Source: Alphaproteobacteria bacterium
GTDB taxonomy: Bacteria > Pseudomonadota > Alphaproteobacteria > Caulobacterales > Caulobacteraceae
Length of the DNA stretch: 49,673 nucleotides
Direction of reading: 5' to 3'
Assembly (NCBI GenBank): GCA_018820665.1
Contig: JAHJNW010000018.1
Span: 1 to 49,673, forward strand
Positions 8,989 through 19,207 of the stretch are shown here, piece after piece (within the stretch, counting starts at the first letter, position 1; each line of letters starts with the position of its first letter). Under the pieces are notes generated by a model. The model had not been told where the DNA came from and did no database searches. It saw only the letters and a list, made by a program, of their open reading frames with translations. The position numbers and the translations under genes were made by a program.

Positions 8989-10662
8989 ATGGGCTGGTGG
9001 CGGAAACTCAGTATCGTGGGGGTGGTGGCCGCGACCGCAACCATCGCGACGGCGGCGCAGGCGCAGCAGACGCCGGTGGATCCAGGCCGCGTCGACGAGC
9101 GCCTGCGAGCCCGACAGGAGGCGCCCAGCGTGCTTCCGGTCGAGGTTCCGAACCTTCCCCAGCAGCAGCCGGCGCCGCAGAGCGACCTGCGTGTGACCCT
9201 GACCGATGTGATCTTCGAGGGCGCCTCGGCCGTGCCGGCAGTCGATCTGGAAGCGATGGCCGCGTCCTACATCGGTCGCGACATGGCTCTGGCGGAGGTC
9301 TTCCGCCTCGCCGAAGAGGTCACCGCCGAATACCGGCGCCGGGGTTACGTCCTTTCGCGCGCCGTGGTCGGTCCGCAGCGCATCGAAACGGGCGTCGTCA
9401 CCATCCAGATTCTGGAGGGCTACGTCGGCGAGGTGAACATCGAGGGCGAGGCCGGCGGCTACCGGCCTTTCCTCGACAGCTATATGGCGCCGGTCCTGGC
9501 GGGCCGCCCCGCGTCCGGTGACGCCCTGTCGCGGGCCCTGCTGCTGGCCCGGGACCTGCGCGGCGTCGATGTGCGCGCGGTGGTCGCCCCGTCGCCGACC
9601 CTGCCGGCCGCCGCCGACATCAACCTGGTGGTCCAGCGCAATCCGGTCGAGGCCTTTCTGGCGCTGGACAATCGCGGCTCGCGCTGGCTCGGCCCCTGGC
9701 AGGCCTATGCCGGCTTCACCTTCAACGACGCCATGGGGCTGGGCGAGCGCCTTTCGCTGACCGCGGTCGTCGCCCCTGAAGACGGCGAACTGGGTTTCCT
9801 GTCCCTGAATTACGAGCAGCCGGTCGGGGCCTCCGGCCTCCGACTCAATGCCTTCGCCAGCTATGCGGTGACGGAGCCGGGTGATGAGCTGGCGATCCTC
9901 GGCGTGCAAGGTGAAAGCACCACCCTCGGCTTCGGCCTGACCTATCCGCTGATCCGCAGCCGGGCGTCGAACGTGCTGTTCCGCAGCAACTTCATCGCGC
10001 GTGACTCAGAGTCCCGCAACGACTTCATCGACCCGCTCTTCGATGACAGCATCCGCAGCCTGTCGGCCGAGCTTTTCGGCAACCATGCCGACACCTGGGG
10101 CGGCGTCACCACCTGGCAACTGGGCGTGACGCGCGGTCTCGGCGGCCTGGGCGCGACGGAAGACGCCGATCCTGACAAGTCCCGCTTCACCGGCACGGCC
10201 GAGGCGACGCGGTTCAATGTCGAACTCAATTTTCTGCAGTCGATCGCGGGCGGGCTCTACCTTCAGGTCGCGGCCGCCGCCCAGATCAGTGAGGACAGCC
10301 TGCTCGCCTCGGAGGAGTTCGGCCTCGGCGGCGCGTCTTTCGCCCGCGCGTTCGACCCGTCAGAGGTCACGGGGGACGAGGGCGTCGCCGGCAAGGTGGA
10401 GCTGTTCTACACCCTGCCGCCCCAGTCCTTCGGCTCGCTCGAGCCCTACGCCTTCTACGAGGCGGGCGAGGTGCGTCAGAACGCGCCCCTGCCGGGCGAG
10501 GACGTGAGCGAGAGCCTCGAGTCCGCCGGTTTCGGCGTCCGCGTCGGCTTCGGCCAGCGCTACGCCGCCGCCCTTGAATACGCCAAGCCGCTGAACCGTG
10601 ACGTCGCCGCCGAAGGGGACCGCGAAGCGCGGGTCTTTTTCACCCTGAGCGCCGCCTTCTGA
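8989..10662 (+). CDS. Two-partner secretion outer-membrane transporter (TpsB, ShlB/FhaC family)
   Basis: 557 residues from ATG 8989, chosen because it follows a GGGGGA ribosome site and begins a clean signal peptide (GWWRKLSIVGVV...ATAAQAQ, cleavage near residue 26); the in-frame ATG at 8926 would bury that signal behind 21 residues. A Pro/Gln-rich linker at about 45-62 precedes a POTRA domain (about 65-140, VTLTDVIFEGASAVP to VTIQILEGYVGEV), a second POTRA-like segment to about 205, and a 16-strand-type beta-barrel to the C-terminus, which ends in Phe (FFTLSAAF) as outer-membrane proteins do. It would thread the large exoprotein encoded 49 bases downstream across the outer membrane. Confidence 0.92.
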   Translation: MGWWRKLSIVGVVAATATIATAAQAQQTPVDPGRVDERLRARQEAPSVLPVEVPNLPQQQPAPQSDLRVTLTDVIFEGASAVPAVDLEAMAASYIGRDMALAEVFRLAEEVTAEYRRRGYVLSRAVVGPQRIETGVVTIQILEGYVGEVNIEGEAGGYRPFLDSYMAPVLAGRPASGDALSRALLLARDLRGVDVRAVVAPSPTLPAAADINLVVQRNPVEAFLALDNRGSRWLGPWQAYAGFTFNDAMGLGERLSLTAVVAPEDGELGFLSLNYEQPVGASGLRLNAFASYAVTEPGDELAILGVQGESTTLGFGLTYPLIRSRASNVLFRSNFIARDSESRNDFIDPLFDDSIRSLSAELFGNHADTWGGVTTWQLGVTRGLGGLGATEDADPDKSRFTGTAEATRFNVELNFLQSIAGGLYLQVAAAAQISEDSLLASEEFGLGGASFARAFDPSEVTGDEGVAGKVELFYTLPPQSFGSLEPYAFYEAGEVRQNAPLPGEDVSESLESAGFGVRVGFGQRYAAALEYAKPLNRDVAAEGDREARVFFTLSAAF

Positions 10663-10711
10663 GATTTGACCGAGACGCACGCGGCTCCGGCCGCGTCGCT
10701 GGAGATGAGTG

Positions 10712-13700
10712 ATGACCAAGCGCAACCTGACCGCCGCTAAAGTCGCCCGGGCCGGCAAGTCCGGGATCCGAACCGCCCTGATGCTGTCGACCGGGGCGCT
10801 CGCCCTGGTCGCGGCCGCGCCTGCCCTGGCGCAGGTCCCGCCGGTCGACGCCCTGCCCGGCGGCGGGACCATCGTCGGCGGGACCGGGACCATCAACGCT
10901 CCGGTCGGCAATCATCTCCAGGTCGATCAGGCCAGCGACCGGCTGCTGATCAACTGGAACAATTTTGACATCGGCCAGGACGCCTCGGTCGACTTCGCCC
11001 AGACCGGCGGCCAGGCGATCGCCGTCAACCGGGTGACCGGCTCGGGCGCGGCGCCCTCACTCATCTTCGGCGACCTGACCGCGAACGGCACGGTTGTCAT
11101 CATCAACGGCAACGGCGTCGTCTTCGGCGGCACGGCTGATGTCGACGTCGGCCGCCTGGTCGCCACCACATCGGACATCAACGACCAGACCTTCATGAGC
11201 GGCGGCGCGCTGCAGTTCTCCGGCCTGTCGTCGGACGCCGGGGCCATCTCCATCCTGTCGAACGCCAGCATCACTGTGGCCGACGCCGGCCTCGCGGCCT
11301 TCGTGGCGCCGCAGGTGTCGAACGCGGGCGTCATTACCGCCCGGGGCGGCCGTGTCGTCCTCGCCAGCGGCGTCGACTACACCCTCGACCTCGCCGGGGA
11401 CGGCCTGATCGAATTCGCCCTCGGCGCGGACTCGCCCCTGGTCACCCAGGCCGGCGAGATCCTCGCCGAAGGCGGCCTGGTCCAGATCACCGCGGCGGCC
11501 GCCGCCGGCCTGATCAGCGATGTAATCAACGTCTCCGGCGCCATCACGGTGACCTCGGCCGATCTGGATGACGGCGTCATCGTCCTGTCGGCGGGCGAAG
11601 GCGACGGCGGCGACATTAATTTCTCGGCGGATCTGACCGTCGCCGGCGACATCGAAGTCGAAGGCCGTCGTATCCACGGCGCCGGCGACATCGACGTGAC
11701 CGATGGCGAACTGGTGCTGAGCGTCAACGCCGGAGGGGCCGACACCACGGGCGAAACCCTGATCGCCGACGCGCTCGGCGTCATTGGCGGCGTGGACGGC
11801 GGCACGACGGTGAACCTCGGCGCCGGACTCTATGCGGCAGGCGCGAACGTGACCGCCTCGAACGTCACTCTCGACGGCCACGACGCTGCAACCATCGTGG
11901 TTGACGGAACGCCCCTCGCGGGCCTGACCATCAGCGGCGACAGCGTCACGGTCCGGAACCTCGCCATTGTGGGGCCGGTCGAAGAGGATCACCGTCTCGC
12001 CGATTGGGGAGCCGAGCTCAGCACCGTCGGCATCGTGGTCAACAATGGCGCCGAAAACGCCACCATCACCGGCAACGAAATCACCAACATCCGCACCGGA
12101 ATCCGGCTCCATGGCGGCGGCAACGCCGGCGCGGAAGTCGCCGGGAACTACATCGAGAACACCAAGGGCGCCATCCTGGTCCAGTACACGGACGGGGCCG
12201 GTCTCGACATCTTCGGCAACAGCCAGGGTCCGCTGGGGAACGAGTGGGGCGTCGTCGTCAACCTGAATACGGGAACGCCGCTCAACCAGCACGCCACAGC
12301 CGGGGCCCAGTCCAACATCATGGCGTTGAGCGACGGCAACAACGGCATGACGGTGCTGGATCGCGCCTATGCCTGGTCCAACCGCAGCCACGTCTTCGTC
12401 GACGACGACAGCAGCGTCACACCGGCGGATGACTTCGATTATGGCAACGGCCTCGGCAATGAGCGTCAGGCCCTGCACACGGTCCAGGCAGGCGTCATCG
12501 CCGTGGCCGCCGGCGGGACCGTGCGGGTCCGGGCCGGCGTTTATGATGACCCGCTCAACATCACGAAGAGCGTATCGGTTCTCGGCGCCGGCGTCGGCGA
12601 GACGATCCTTCGTCCCTCCGCCACTCTGGCGACCGGCATCGGCCACAAGTACGACGCCAACATGAACGTCGCGGTGTTTGTGAGCGGCGCGGACAATGTG
12701 GTTCTGGACGGCCTGACCATCGACGGCAATGGCCTCAACAACAACGCCGCCGTCTTCTGGCACAACGCCTCGGGGACGATCAGCAACGCCCACATCACCA
12801 ATGTCCGGCCCTTCAGCGGGGTCCAGACCGGCCAAGGCCTGGCCGCGACCGCGACGGCCGGAAACACGGTGGACCTGGACGTCGCCAATGTCGTCTTCGA
12901 CACCTGGAACAAGAACGCCATCGACGTGGTGACCGGCGCCGGCGCCACGACCGGCGGCGGCGACATCAACCTGACCGTCACCGGCGGCTCCATGACCGGG
13001 CGCGGGGCGACCTCGGCCAATGCCCAGAACGGGATCGTGCTGTGGGAGCGCGCCGGGGGAACCGTCGACGCGATCATCGACGGGGTCGCGATCTCCGACA
13101 TCGAATTCACCGGCGTCGACGCGGCGTCCGGCATCCTTCAGTACGCTTCGGCGAACGGCCGGCTGACGATCCACAACTCCGATTTCTCCGGCGTCGAGCG
13201 CTATATCGCCCTGTCCGCGGGCAGCACGAACGAAGTCGACGCCACCGGCAACGTCTTCGACGGAGTCGCGGCCGACACCGCCACCCTGGCGGAGCTGTTT
13301 GCCATCGAGGACGGCATCGAACACGGCCTCGACCAGACCGGCGCCGGCCTCGTGCGCGTTCGTGAGGGCCAGCTCTATGTGACGCAGAGCTCCGGCTCGA
13401 TCCAGCGCGGCGTGAACCTCGCCGCCACCGGCGACACCGTCAATGTCGGCGCGGGCAGCTTCAGCGACCGCGTCATCACCCTGAATCGGTCGGTGACGCT
13501 GCGCGGCGCCCAGGCCGGGGCCGCGGCGGCGACCGGCGACGGCAAGGCGGGGGTCGACGACCGCGGCGGCGAAACCGTCCTGACGGGCGCCGGCTCCTAC
13601 GTCTTCCGCGTCACCGCTCAGGACGTCAGCATCGACGGCTTCACCTTCACCGGCGGCGGCGGACGCGTGATCGAGACCTCGGGGACCGCCCATGGTCTCA

Positions 13701-16700
13701 GTGTCACCAACAACATCTTCAACACCGCCTCGGGTCATGCCAGCAACGGCGTGATCTATCTGATCGGCTCGGCCAACGACGTTCTGATCGCCAACAACCT
13801 GTTCGCGGGCAACGGGGGCGCGGGCTATCTGTGGCTCAGCGGCGCGTCGGGTGACGGCCTCAGCGGCCTGACGGTTCGCGACAACGATTTCTCGGGCGTC
13901 AGCGACCGGGGCCTCTTCCAGGGCGGTCAGTCGTTCAGCGGCTTCGAGCTGTCGGGCAACTATTTCGGCGCCGGCATCCTGACCGGCGTCAACATGGGCC
14001 ACCTGATCAACCCGTTGATCGAGGGCAACCATTTCGACGGCGTCGGCTATGCCGCCATGCAGATCGGCGTCATCGGCGGCGGGACCATCCGCGATAACCT
14101 GGTCGATGGCACGGGCGTCACTGGCTACGATTTCGGCGCCTACACCGCCGCCTACGGCATCCAGATCTGGGGCGGCGCCTACGGCACGCCTCCGTCAGAA
14201 GGCCTCGTCATCGAGGGCAACACCGTCCTCAACTACGCGGGTGGCGGCGCCGATGACCGCTTCGTCGGCATCTACATCGGCGCCGACGCCGGCCCCGACA
14301 TCCAGGTCACCGGCAACACCCTGGACGGCAACAGCATCGGCCTGTGGTCGGCTTCCGCCGCCCAGGGCCTGACCCTGTCGGAGAACGCCTTCACGGTCGC
14401 CGGCGGCGGTCTGGCGATCCGCAACAGCGGGTCGGCGCTGATCGACCTGACCGGCGGCGCCAACCTGATCAACGGCGTCGACACCGACGCCGCCTCGCTG
14501 GTCCAGATGTTCGGCATCGAGGACATGATCGACCACGGGGTCGATACAGCCGGCTATGGCCTCGTCAGCGTGGCGGAGGGTCAGCTGTTCGTGACCGAAG
14601 GCTCCGGCGTGGACGCCGCCCTTCGCGCCCTGGCGCTGGCGGACTCGGGCGACACCCTCAACCTGTCGGCCGGCACGCACACCCTGACCAACACCCTGTT
14701 CATCCAGGATGACAGCATCACCGTGGCGGGCCAGGGGCAGGATCAGACGATCCTCGACGCCTCCGGCCACGGCGCCTACGGCATCCGGGTGCACGGCGAC
14801 GACGTGTCCCTGGCCGGATTCACCCTCAATGGCTCCCCGGCCGCGACCAACGCCAGCTACGGCGTCAAGGTCGAGGCCGCCTCCGGTACGGGGGCTTCGG
14901 GCCGCAACACCGGCTTCAGCATCGCCGACGTGGCCATCAACGGCACGCGCAAGACCGGCCTCGATCTGAACAGCGTGACGGACGTGCTGATCGACGGCGT
15001 CACCGTCACCGGCGTGATCGCCGGCAATGGCATCGCCATCACCGACAGCGCCGGCGTCACCATCCGCGACACCACCACCTCGGGCAACGCCTGGGGCGGT
15101 CTGGCCCTGTATCAGCGCAACAACTTCAGCGACCAGCAGCTAAGCGACATCACGGTCGAGGCGAGCAACAGCTTCGGCGAGGTCAACGGCGTCTATCTGC
15201 AGCAATACGCCTCGGCGCTTCACCAGGCCGATGGCCTGACCATCGAAGGCTTCGACTTCGTGGTTCAGAACGGCCAGCAGGACGGCGGCGCGACGACATA
15301 CGCCTGGTTCCAGAAGACGCAGCAGGGCGCTGTCGACTTCGCCGTCAATGTGGCCAACACCAACGCCAGCCTCGTCAACGGCTGGAGCGGCAGCGACGCC
15401 ACCGGAACCTTCACCGTCGGCGTCGGAAACCTGTCCGGCGGCGGCACGCGCGCCATGTCCATCGCCACGGCGGTGAATGCGGCGGATGACGGGGACACCG
15501 TTCGGGTGCTGGGCGGGACCTATCTCCTCACCTCGACCCTGAACATCGACCAGTCGCTGTCCCTGATCGGCGCCGGCCAGGGCCAGACCCTGATCGACGG
15601 CTCGGCCGTCAACAGCTACGGCATGCTGGTCAACGCCGATGACGTGTCCCTGTCCGGCTTCACCTTCCAGGGCAACAACTCCACCAGCAGCGGCCACTAT
15701 GGCGTCAAGGTCCAGCCCGACACGGGCGCGGCCGACGACCGGGTCTACGACTTCGCCCTCTCGGATGCGACCATCCAGGGCTGGGGCGGCAGCGAAGTGG
15801 ATCTGAACGGCGTCGTCGGCGCGACCCTCACCAATGTGACGGTCGACGGCCAGGGCACCAAGGGCCTCGGCGTCGGCATCACCGACAGCGCCGACGTGAC
15901 GCTCAGCGGCGTGACGACCCTGAACAACCTGTGGGGCTCCGTCGCCCTGTACCAGACCAACCGCTTCTACGATCAGCAGCTGACCGACATCCATATCGAC
16001 GCCGGGGACAACAGCTTCGGCGAGCTGCTGGGGGTCTTCGCCCAGAGCTATTCGGGCATCGGCCTCGAGATCGGCGACCTTTACCTGACCGGCTTCGATT
16101 TCACCGTCGTCAATCCCGATCACCGCACCGACGGCGACGACTTCACCTTCTTCCGCACCAGCCTCGATGATGCGATCGACTTCGCCGTCAACCTCAACCC
16201 GACCGAATCGGACGCCAGCCTGGTGCAGGGCTTCGACGGTTCGGACGGCACCGGCCACTACTATGTTGGCGTGGGCGAGCTGATCGGCGGCGGCGCCCAG
16301 GCCCTGTCGATCCAGACGGCCTTCGACGGCTCGGCCACCGACGACACGGTCCACGTCGCCGCCGGCGACTACGCCGAAGCCCTCACCCTGAACGGCCGCC
16401 GCGCGGTCGAGTTCGACGCGGTCGGCGTCGACGGCCTGACGATCGCGGCCGGCGCCGGCGGCTCCTCGCTGGCCGGCGACCTGACGGCGGGCGCGGGCGG
16501 TCTGACCTTCGCCGCCGCCGTCGTTCTGTCCGACGATCTGGGCCTGACCACCACGGATGGCGGCGCCATCGACCTGGCGCTGGTCGACGGCGCGACTGCG
16601 GGCGGCCAGTCCCTGACCCTCGTCGGCTCGGGCGACGTCACCCTGCAGGCGGTCGGATCCGTCACCGGTCTCGCCTCGCTCGACGTGGCCGGCGCCTCGG

Positions 16701-19207
16701 TCACCTTGGCCGCCGCCTTCACGACCGGCGCCCAGCGGTTCGCCGCCGACGACATCCGTCTCGCCGGCGCCTACCAGGCTGGCGGCGCCTTCACGGCGGA
16801 CGGCGCTGTCGAACTGACCGGGGACGTCTCGATCTCCGGCCCGGCCCTCGCTGTCTCCCTCGGAACCGTGGACGGCGCCCATGACCTGTCGATCAACGCC
16901 GCCAGCGTCAGCCTGGCCCAGGTCGGTGGAACCACGGCGCTGAGCGACCTCGACGTCGTCTCCGCCGCCATCCTGACGGCCGGGGCGACGACCACCGGCG
17001 ACCAGACCTACAGCGGCCCCGTCACCCTGAACGGCGCCTATCAGGCCGCCGGCTTCTCGGCCGACGCGGCGCGCCTCGGCGGTGACGTGTCAATCGCCGC
17101 GACCGATGCGAACCTCGGCGGCGTCGACGGCGCCCACGCCCTCGACATCGACGCCGACACCGTGAGCCTCGGCGCTGCCGGGGCCACGACGGCCTTGGCG
17201 TCGCTGACGGTTGCGGCCTCCGCCATCGACATGGTGGACGGGGCCGTCGTCTCCGGCGCGGCCTCCCTGACGGGCCCGGCCAGCCTGGGCGGCGCCTTCG
17301 AGGTCGGCTCGCTGAGCGCCGGCCCGGTCCGGCTGGCCGACGACCTGTCCATCGACGCCGGCGGCGCGGTGACCCTCGGCGCGATCGACGGCGGCCACGG
17401 TCTGGTTGTCGACGGCGGCGCGGTGGTCCTCGGCGTGATCGGTTCGACCGACACCCTGACCAGCCTCGACGTGACGGGCGCAACGATCGTCACCGCCGGC
17501 GCGTCGACGACCGGGGTCCAGAGCTATCTGGGCGCCCTGACCCTGGCCGGGGCCTATGCCGCCTCGAACTTCTCGGCGACCGGCCCCGCGACCCTGGCCG
17601 GCGACACCGCGATCGACGCCGGCGGAGACCTGACCCTGGCCTCGGTCAATGGCGGCCACGGCCTGTCGATCGACGCCGGCGGCGTCGCCACCCTCGGCGC
17701 GGTGGGCGCAACGGCCGCGCTCGACAGCCTGAACGTCGCCGGGGCCAGCATCCGCACCAGCGGAGCGGTGACCACCGGCGCCCAGACCTACAGCGGCGCC
17801 GTCAACTTCGCCGGCGACTACCGTCTCACGGGGGCCGGCGACTTCACGGCCCTGGACGGGGCGACGCTGAGGGGCGCGACCGCGATCGAGACCACCGACG
17901 GAGACATCCTGCTGGGTTCGGTCAACGGCGCCACGGCCGGCGGGCAGTCCCTGACCCTCGATGCCGGGGATGGCGATGCGACCGTGGGCGACTTCGGCGC
18001 CCAGGTCCGCCTGGGCGCGGTGTCGGTCCACGCCGCCCGGACCGTGCTGCAGGGCGGCGTCTACGCCGGCGACAGCCTCCGCTTCATCGGAGACGAGGGG
18101 GCCACCGTGCGTCTGACGCGGGCCTCCACCACCTTCAACACCACCCGGTCACCCAATGCGGCCGGCGACATCACCCTCCAGTCTCACCTGATCGGCACGA
18201 CCTCGGGCGGGCAGGGGGTCTTCTTCATCGCCGGCAACGGACTGTCGTCCGGGGCCAACGGCGACATCACCCTCGGCGATGCCGGCACCGATGCGGTCCG
18301 TCTGGGCGTCATGACCGTGACCGGCGACAATTTCTCCGCCGCGACCGTCAAGCTGGCCGACGACTACACCTCGCTGCTGGCCGGGGATCAGGTCTTCACC
18401 GACCAGACGCTCGACACCCAGGGCGATGTGGTGATGAACATCGGCGGCGACGAGTCCGGTTCGATCGTGGCCCTCGGGTCCGTGTTCATCGATGCCGGCG
18501 GATCGACCACCGGCAGTCTGACGGCCGGCGGCCCGGTCAACGCCAGCTATGGCGCGGGATCGGATCGCGTCATCACCAGCGCCGGTCCGGTCAGCCTGTC
18601 TTCCACCGGCGGCGTGATCGGCGGCTCCATCACCAGCGGCGGCGCGGTCAGCGTCAGCGGCGGCAGCACGGTCTCGACCACCATCGCGGCCCAGGGGAAT
18701 GTGGGCATCACGACCGGCGGTTCGATCACCTCGAACGTCACCACGCCAACCGAGGTCGCCCTCACCGCGGGTCAACTGGTCGCGGTTACGGTCAATGCCG
18801 GCGCCGTGGTGGTCAATGCGCCCGGCGGGACGGTCGAAGGGGTCTTCACCGACATCGCCACGCCGGGCAACGCCACCATCGTGGTCAACGGCGAGGCGGT
18901 CGTCGGCGACGGCGCGGCCACGGCCCGCCAGATCCTGACGGACAGCTTCCTGGCTCCGGTCGGCGGCGTCGTCGGTCCGAACGGCCAGATCGAACTGCCG
19001 GTGGGCCTGGCGATCGCCCTGATCGCCCCGGCGGGCGAGGGCGCCGGACAACGTCGCCCGATCATCGTTAATGACATCGAGCGTCTCGGCGAACTGCTCC
19101 GCCTCGGCTACACGGCCATCGTGGTGCAGATCGACGAGGGCGAGGAGCCGGCGTTCGAACAGGAGCTGGACCTGGCCCAGGGCGGGGACGGGACCGCCGA
19201 GGGCTGA
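10712..19207 (+). CDS. Giant two-partner-secretion exoprotein (TpsA, filamentous haemagglutinin type)
   Basis: 2831 residues. ATG 10712 is preferred over the in-frame GTG three bases earlier because of the GGAGA site at 10701-10705. It has a long signal peptide (to about residue 41, ...APALAQ), then a TPS secretion domain with INWNNFDIGQDASVDF (near residue 82) and IINGNGVVFGG (near 130). A very long right-handed beta-helix region rich in Asn, Gly and Asp follows (about 330-1880), then six copies of an ~85-residue repeat start (about 1958-2404), then a low-complexity Gly/Ser/Thr region. The acidic C-terminus has no sorting signal. I found no cysteine in the whole translation, as is usual for TpsA proteins. 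Likely a surface-bound or released adhesin; the ligand is unknown. Confidence 0.9.
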   Translation: MTKRNLTAAKVARAGKSGIRTALMLSTGALALVAAAPALAQVPPVDALPGGGTIVGGTGTINAPVGNHLQVDQASDRLLINWNNFDIGQDASVDFAQTGGQAIAVNRVTGSGAAPSLIFGDLTANGTVVIINGNGVVFGGTADVDVGRLVATTSDINDQTFMSGGALQFSGLSSDAGAISILSNASITVADAGLAAFVAPQVSNAGVITARGGRVVLASGVDYTLDLAGDGLIEFALGADSPLVTQAGEILAEGGLVQITAAAAAGLISDVINVSGAITVTSADLDDGVIVLSAGEGDGGDINFSADLTVAGDIEVEGRRIHGAGDIDVTDGELVLSVNAGGADTTGETLIADALGVIGGVDGGTTVNLGAGLYAAGANVTASNVTLDGHDAATIVVDGTPLAGLTISGDSVTVRNLAIVGPVEEDHRLADWGAELSTVGIVVNNGAENATITGNEITNIRTGIRLHGGGNAGAEVAGNYIENTKGAILVQYTDGAGLDIFGNSQGPLGNEWGVVVNLNTGTPLNQHATAGAQSNIMALSDGNNGMTVLDRAYAWSNRSHVFVDDDSSVTPADDFDYGNGLGNERQALHTVQAGVIAVAAGGTVRVRAGVYDDPLNITKSVSVLGAGVGETILRPSATLATGIGHKYDANMNVAVFVSGADNVVLDGLTIDGNGLNNNAAVFWHNASGTISNAHITNVRPFSGVQTGQGLAATATAGNTVDLDVANVVFDTWNKNAIDVVTGAGATTGGGDINLTVTGGSMTGRGATSANAQNGIVLWERAGGTVDAIIDGVAISDIEFTGVDAASGILQYASANGRLTIHNSDFSGVERYIALSAGSTNEVDATGNVFDGVAADTATLAELFAIEDGIEHGLDQTGAGLVRVREGQLYVTQSSGSIQRGVNLAATGDTVNVGAGSFSDRVITLNRSVTLRGAQAGAAAATGDGKAGVDDRGGETVLTGAGSYVFRVTAQDVSIDGFTFTGGGGRVIETSGTAHGLSVTNNIFNTASGHASNGVIYLIGSANDVLIANNLFAGNGGAGYLWLSGASGDGLSGLTVRDNDFSGVSDRGLFQGGQSFSGFELSGNYFGAGILTGVNMGHLINPLIEGNHFDGVGYAAMQIGVIGGGTIRDNLVDGTGVTGYDFGAYTAAYGIQIWGGAYGTPPSEGLVIEGNTVLNYAGGGADDRFVGIYIGADAGPDIQVTGNTLDGNSIGLWSASAAQGLTLSENAFTVAGGGLAIRNSGSALIDLTGGANLINGVDTDAASLVQMFGIEDMIDHGVDTAGYGLVSVAEGQLFVTEGSGVDAALRALALADSGDTLNLSAGTHTLTNTLFIQDDSITVAGQGQDQTILDASGHGAYGIRVHGDDVSLAGFTLNGSPAATNASYGVKVEAASGTGASGRNTGFSIADVAINGTRKTGLDLNSVTDVLIDGVTVTGVIAGNGIAITDSAGVTIRDTTTSGNAWGGLALYQRNNFSDQQLSDITVEASNSFGEVNGVYLQQYASALHQADGLTIEGFDFVVQNGQQDGGATTYAWFQKTQQGAVDFAVNVANTNASLVNGWSGSDATGTFTVGVGNLSGGGTRAMSIATAVNAADDGDTVRVLGGTYLLTSTLNIDQSLSLIGAGQGQTLIDGSAVNSYGMLVNADDVSLSGFTFQGNNSTSSGHYGVKVQPDTGAADDRVYDFALSDATIQGWGGSEVDLNGVVGATLTNVTVDGQGTKGLGVGITDSADVTLSGVTTLNNLWGSVALYQTNRFYDQQLTDIHIDAGDNSFGELLGVFAQSYSGIGLEIGDLYLTGFDFTVVNPDHRTDGDDFTFFRTSLDDAIDFAVNLNPTESDASLVQGFDGSDGTGHYYVGVGELIGGGAQALSIQTAFDGSATDDTVHVAAGDYAEALTLNGRRAVEFDAVGVDGLTIAAGAGGSSLAGDLTAGAGGLTFAAAVVLSDDLGLTTTDGGAIDLALVDGATAGGQSLTLVGSGDVTLQAVGSVTGLASLDVAGASVTLAAAFTTGAQRFAADDIRLAGAYQAGGAFTADGAVELTGDVSISGPALAVSLGTVDGAHDLSINAASVSLAQVGGTTALSDLDVVSAAILTAGATTTGDQTYSGPVTLNGAYQAAGFSADAARLGGDVSIAATDANLGGVDGAHALDIDADTVSLGAAGATTALASLTVAASAIDMVDGAVVSGAASLTGPASLGGAFEVGSLSAGPVRLADDLSIDAGGAVTLGAIDGGHGLVVDGGAVVLGVIGSTDTLTSLDVTGATIVTAGASTTGVQSYLGALTLAGAYAASNFSATGPATLAGDTAIDAGGDLTLASVNGGHGLSIDAGGVATLGAVGATAALDSLNVAGASIRTSGAVTTGAQTYSGAVNFAGDYRLTGAGDFTALDGATLRGATAIETTDGDILLGSVNGATAGGQSLTLDAGDGDATVGDFGAQVRLGAVSVHAARTVLQGGVYAGDSLRFIGDEGATVRLTRASTTFNTTRSPNAAGDITLQSHLIGTTSGGQGVFFIAGNGLSSGANGDITLGDAGTDAVRLGVMTVTGDNFSAATVKLADDYTSLLAGDQVFTDQTLDTQGDVVMNIGGDESGSIVALGSVFIDAGGSTTGSLTAGGPVNASYGAGSDRVITSAGPVSLSSTGGVIGGSITSGGAVSVSGGSTVSTTIAAQGNVGITTGGSITSNVTTPTEVALTAGQLVAVTVNAGAVVVNAPGGTVEGVFTDIATPGNATIVVNGEAVVGDGAATARQILTDSFLAPVGGVVGPNGQIELPVGLAIALIAPAGEGAGQRRPIIVNDIERLGELLRLGYTAIVVQIDEGEEPAFEQELDLAQGGDGTAEG
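14608..16302 (+). repeat. Tandem duplication of ~847 bp inside tpsA
   Basis: Two adjacent diverged units, about 14608-15454 and 15455-16302, encode the same series of segments: GDT(L/V) with a THTL/TYLL strand, (G)QGQ(D)QT(I/L)(L)ID, the DDVSL(A/S)GFT element, a TDSA(G/D)VT element, ALYQ(R/T)N then F(S/Y)DQQL, NSFGE and GFDF. The module begins a third time at about 16303 (ALSIQTAFDGSATDDTVHVAAGDY) but is cut off there by the next repeat class. It looks like an intragenic duplication extending the beta-helix. Confidence 0.75.
16586..17926 (+). repeat. Ladder of ~85-residue repeats in the tpsA C-terminal third
   Basis: A (D/N)G(A/G)(H/T)xL motif recurs at 16586, 16871, 17126, 17387, 17648 and 17924, spaced 285, 255, 261, 261 and 276 bases, always in frame. 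Each unit carries a VSLG/ATLG strand, a SL(D/T/N)V segment, TTG.Q.Y.G and a GAY or GAF turn. These are stacked beta-repeats typical of FHA-like shafts; copy number in such regions varies between strains. Confidence 0.75.

Noticed and set aside
11057-14032. Long minus-strand frame (about 990 codons) opposite tpsA
   Set aside because: It mirrors the repetitive tpsA coding sequence; composition is Asp/Val/Gly/Ala/Arg with no domain, and no ribosome site precedes it.
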